Source: Nereida sp965655635
Lineage (GTDB): Bacteria > Pseudomonadota > Alphaproteobacteria > Rhodobacterales > Rhodobacteraceae
Length of the DNA: 64,000 bases
Assembly: GCF_965655635.1 (NCBI RefSeq)
Contig: NZ_CBFHHE010000009.1
Coordinates: forward strand, 15,295-79,294
Direction: 5' to 3'
Part shown: positions 61,207 through 64,000 of the stretch, in pieces
Layout: each line of letters begins with the position of its first letter
Position numbering within the stretch: the stretch's first letter is position 1
The notes under the pieces: model-generated
Told to the model about the DNA's origin: nothing
The model's database searches: none
Seen by the model: only the letters and a program-made list of their open reading frames with translations
Program-made: the position numbers and the translations under genes

Positions 61207-62222
61207 GCGACCAGATGAAACCCCTAATTTTCGGGGCCTCCGAAGGCCCGCTAAGCCGTACACAGGCGGAAGCGGCCTTTGAGTTGTTGTTTGAGGGACA
61301 GGCCACAGACGCGCAAATCGGCGGGCTGTTGATGGCTATGCGCGCCCGCGGCGAGGCTGTTTCGGAATACGCGGCCGGTGCAGCGGTCATGCGCGCCAAA
61401 TGTAACGCGGTCAAAGCCCCTGCCGGCGCGATGGATATCGTGGGTACCGGTGGTGACGGCATGGGCACGCTCAACATCTCAACGGCCACGGCTTTTGTTG
61501 TAGCAGGCGCAGGGGTGCCCGTGGCCAAACACGGCAACCGCAACTTGTCATCACTGTCCGGTGCGGCAGATGCGCTTGGGCAAATGGGCATCAACGTCAT
61601 GGTCGGAGCAGACGTGGTGGAACGGGCCATCGCGCAAATCGGCATCGGCTTTATGATGGCACCAATGCATCATCCGGCGATTAAACATGTAATGCCGGCG
61701 CGTCAGCAACTTGGGTGCAAAACGATCTTTAACATCTTGGGCCCGCTGACAAACCCCGCTGGCGTCACGCGGCAACTGACCGGTGCGTTCGCCCCCGATT
61801 TGATCATGCCGATGGCAGAAACACTGCTGCAGCTTGGTAGTGAAAAAGCGTGGCTAGTGCATGGGTCGGACGGGACCGATGAGCTAACCATCTGTGGCAC
61901 CACGGCTGTGGCTGCCCTGGAGAACAGCAAGATCACCTCTGTTGAGGTGCACCCAGAAGACGCAGGCCTGCCCGTGCACCGTTTTGCTGAAATTCTGGGC
62001 GGCACTCCTGAAGAAAACGGCGCCGCGTTCCGCGCGCTGCTTGATGGGCAGCTGTCTGCGTACCGCGATGCGGTGTTGTTAAACTCTGCGGCAGCGCTGA
62101 TTGTTGCGGACAAAACTGACAGCCTGAAAACCGGCGTTGAAATGGCCCGCGAAAGCATCGATAGCGGTGCTGCAAAATCAAAACTTACCGAGCTTGCAAA
62201 GCTCACGTCGGAGGCCGCATGA
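61203..62222 (+). CDS. trpD: Anthranilate phosphoribosyltransferase
   Basis: Joins anthranilate and PRPP. The 339-residue enzyme has MDIVGTGGDGMGTLNISTATAFVVAGAGVPVAKHGNR (PRPP/substrate loops, about 77-113) and GCKTIFNILGPLTNPAG near 170. Overlaps trpG and trpC by 4 bases each, so translation is coupled. Confidence 0.96.
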   Translation: MSDQMKPLIFGASEGPLSRTQAEAAFELLFEGQATDAQIGGLLMAMRARGEAVSEYAAGAAVMRAKCNAVKAPAGAMDIVGTGGDGMGTLNISTATAFVVAGAGVPVAKHGNRNLSSLSGAADALGQMGINVMVGADVVERAIAQIGIGFMMAPMHHPAIKHVMPARQQLGCKTIFNILGPLTNPAGVTRQLTGAFAPDLIMPMAETLLQLGSEKAWLVHGSDGTDELTICGTTAVAALENSKITSVEVHPEDAGLPVHRFAEILGGTPEENGAAFRALLDGQLSAYRDAVLLNSAAALIVADKTDSLKTGVEMARESIDSGAAKSKLTELAKLTSEAA

Positions 62223-63031
62223 GCACGACCATTCTGGATAAAATCAAAGCCTACAAACTTGAAGAAGTGGCCGCGCGCAAAGCCGAAACCACCCTTGAAA
62301 CCGTAACAGCGCTGGCCAAAGATGCGCCTGCGCCGCGTGACTTTGCAGGTGACGTGATTGCTGCCACCAAAACCGGTTACGGCCTAATCGCCGAGATCAA
62401 AAAGGCCTCTCCCTCAAAAGGGTTGATACGCGAAGATTTTAATCCGCCCGCCTTGGCCCAAGCCTATGAAACCGGCGGCGCGACCTGTCTTTCTGTGCTG
62501 ACCGACGGGCCAAGCTTTCAAGGCGCTGATGCGTTCCTGACCGCCGCACGCGGTGCGGTCACCCTGCCCGCGTTGCGCAAAGACTTCATGTATGATCCTT
62601 TCCAAGTTGTGGAGGCGCGCGCGCTTCACGCGGACTGTATTTTGATCATCCTTGCCTCCGTATCAGACGCCCAAGCGGCCGAGCTTGAGGCCGCCGCGAA
62701 AGAATGGGGCATGTCAGTTTTGCTTGAGGTCCACGACGCCCAAGAGCTTGAGCGCGCCTGCCTGCTCAAGTCCCCGCTGATGGGCATCAATAACCGCAAC
62801 CTCAAAACGTTTGAAACCACTCTTGATACAACGCGCACCCTGTCAAAGATGGTGCCAGCGGACCGCACGATTGTGTGTGAAAGTGGCCTGAACACCCCCG
62901 CCGAGTTGGCCGATATGGCAGGCTATGGCGCGCGTGCGTTCTTGATTGGTGAAAGCCTGATGCGCCAGTCAGATGTGGCCGCTGCCACCAAAGCACTTAT
63001 TGGTAATCCTGTTCCACCAGTGTCGTCATGA
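62219..63031 (+). CDS. trpC: Indole-3-glycerol phosphate synthase
   Basis: TIM-barrel enzyme that closes the indole ring. The 270-residue protein has IAEIKKASPSKGLIREDFNP near 58-77, LRKDFMYDPFQV near 119-130 and VCESGLNTPAEL near 218. Overlaps trpD and moaC by 4 bases each. Confidence 0.96.
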   Translation: MSTTILDKIKAYKLEEVAARKAETTLETVTALAKDAPAPRDFAGDVIAATKTGYGLIAEIKKASPSKGLIREDFNPPALAQAYETGGATCLSVLTDGPSFQGADAFLTAARGAVTLPALRKDFMYDPFQVVEARALHADCILIILASVSDAQAAELEAAAKEWGMSVLLEVHDAQELERACLLKSPLMGINNRNLKTFETTLDTTRTLSKMVPADRTIVCESGLNTPAELADMAGYGARAFLIGESLMRQSDVAAATKALIGNPVPPVSS

Positions 63032-63510
63032 CCAAAGCAGAGCTTACACATTTTGACACCGAAGGCCGCGCGCAGATGGTCGATGTGTCAGACAAAGCTG
63101 AAACATCGCGCATCGCTGTGGCCGAAGGCTACATTAAGATGTCACTCCAAACACTTGAAATTGTGAACGAAGGACGGGCCAAAAAGGGCGATGTCATTTC
63201 TGTTGCGCGTCTTGCGGGCATCATGGGCGCAAAACAAACCGCTGCCCTGATACCGCTGTGTCACCCACTTCCAATCACCAAAGTTGCTGTCGATTTGGTA
63301 GCTGATGCATCTCTACCCGGCTTGCGAATAACCGCCGAGGTCAAAACCAAAGGGCAAACCGGTGTCGAAATGGAAGCGCTGACCGCCGTCAGCGTCGCGG
63401 GGCTTACCGCCTACGATATGCTCAAGGCCGTTCAAAAAGACATGGAAATTGGCGCAGTCCGTGTCACCCTGAAAGACGGCGGCAAATCCGGCAGGTTTAC
63501 CGCGCCGTGA
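63028..63510 (+). CDS. moaC: Cyclic pyranopterin monophosphate synthase
   Basis: Second half of the first step of molybdopterin synthesis, after MoaA. The 160-residue protein has AGIMGAKQTAALIPLCHPLPITKV near 67-90 and TGVEMEALTAVSVAGLTAYDMLKA near 111-134, with the acid and His residues of the active site. It overlaps trpC and the next gene by 4 bases, so it is read as part of the trp transcript. Confidence 0.95.
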   Translation: MTKAELTHFDTEGRAQMVDVSDKAETSRIAVAEGYIKMSLQTLEIVNEGRAKKGDVISVARLAGIMGAKQTAALIPLCHPLPITKVAVDLVADASLPGLRITAEVKTKGQTGVEMEALTAVSVAGLTAYDMLKAVQKDMEIGAVRVTLKDGGKSGRFTAP

Positions 63511-64000
63511 TCACCGTTGCCCAAGCACTTGAAGCGGTGCTTGCCCTTGGCACGCCTCTTGAGACCGAAGTGGTCCCATTACGCCACACATCAGGCCGCG
63601 TCCTGCGCGAAGCTGTAACAGCCGAGCGCGCTCAGCCGCCTTTTTCCAGCTCCGCAATGGACGGTTACGCCATCCAAGACGCCGATCATGTTGCAGGCAA
63701 CACCTTGCGCGTTATCGGCGAAGCCGCCGCAGGGCACCGCTTTGAAGGCGTGGTTCACCAAGGTCAGGCAGTACGTATTTTCACCGGTGCGCCGCTACCA
63801 AATGGTGCAAGCCACATCGTTATTCAGGAAGATGTAACTGTCGGCGACAGCAGCATCACACTTGGAACGTCTCTTGAGGCAGCCACATATATCCGCACCG
63901 CTGGCGGTGATTTCAAACAGGGGCACGTTTTCAAAGCCCCTAAACGGCTGACACCGGCTGACGTCGCCCTTTTGGCCTCAATGAATATCGCCGAGGTAAC
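63507..64000 (+). CDS. moeA: Molybdopterin molybdenumtransferase MoeA (C-terminus beyond window)
   Basis: I translated this by hand: 164 codons are open from a GTG at 63507 (GTGA overlap with moaC) to the window end. It matches the N-terminal MoeA domain: TVAQALEAVLALG, the PPFSSSAMDGYAI motif near 47-59, GEAAAGHRF near 76 and IFTGAPLPNGASHIVIQED near 94-112. MoeA inserts molybdenum into molybdopterin. Incomplete at the right edge. Confidence 0.92.
   Translation, partial: MITVAQALEAVLALGTPLETEVVPLRHTSGRVLREAVTAERAQPPFSSSAMDGYAIQDADHVAGNTLRVIGEAAAGHRFEGVVHQGQAVRIFTGAPLPNGASHIVIQEDVTVGDSSITLGTSLEAATYIRTAGGDFKQGHVFKAPKRLTPADVALLASMNIAEV

Noticed and set aside
1..64000. CRISPR arrays, insertion sequences, rRNA genes, phage genes
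   Set aside because: No regularly spaced repeats, transposase, integrase or rRNA sequence seen on either strand.

Overview
The window is chromosomal DNA of a marine alphaproteobacterium, most likely Rhodobacteraceae (Roseobacter group). The evidence is the gene content and order: cimA-cysS; bamE/yceD with rpmF-plsX-fabH-ihfA-merR; dgt-argS-SPOR-nagZ-scpA-scpB; a MoxR/DUF2927/VWA cluster; edd-eda (Entner-Doudoroff); ilvB-ilvN; a B12-dependent ribonucleotide reductase (nrdJ); and trpE plus trpG-trpD-trpC-moaC-moeA. It is ordinary core genome, with no rRNA, insertion sequence, prophage or CRISPR array. A run of exactly 100 N inside ilvB and at least two single-base frameshifts show it is a draft assembly.

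Layout. 1-7.6 kb: minus-strand genes (squalene/phytoene-synthase-like fragment, cimA, cysS), a frameshifted aminotransferase, a Uup-type ABC-F ATPase and an OlsB-like acyltransferase. 7.7-16.2 kb: msrB, a GNAT acetyltransferase, bamE, yceD, then a PaiB-like gene and a frameshifted peptide-binding protein lying between yceD and rpmF, then rpmF-plsX-fabH-ihfA-merR. 16.3-25.9 kb: tRNA-Pro(GGG), dCTP deaminase, a minus-strand run of cell-division and wall genes (scpB, scpA, nagZ, SPOR, argS, dgt), then erpA-type and xth genes. 25.9-33.6 kb: FAD monooxygenase, dksA, the MoxR/DUF2927/2-TM/VWA cluster, a broken small secreted protein, an M48 protease and a PIN protein. 33.6-42.7 kb: rlmI, edd-eda, a 90-residue protein with glnE, RDD, bpt and a response-regulator fragment. 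42.7-49.5 kb: ilvB-ilvN behind a peptide-leader attenuator, and nrdJ. 49.5-57.5 kb: a 780-base non-coding region, tRNA-Pro(TGG), DUF192 and cspA, pdxH, fabI, lysE, gpt, an aminotransferase and ppiD. 57.5-64 kb: trp and molybdopterin genes around an opposed polysaccharide-deacetylase gene.

The most informative non-coding signals are five. An ilv transcription attenuator has a Val-Val-Val-Ile leader peptide. An intrinsic terminator encloses the start codon of the DUF192 gene. A NrdR-like box and three DnaA boxes lie upstream of nrdJ. A LacI-type palindrome precedes edd. A dispersed intergenic repeat (core CTTCTTTTGT-N4-AAATATC) occurs three times. No clearly new multi-gene system was found. The MoxR/DUF2927/small membrane protein/VWA cluster is the best candidate for an under-described machine.
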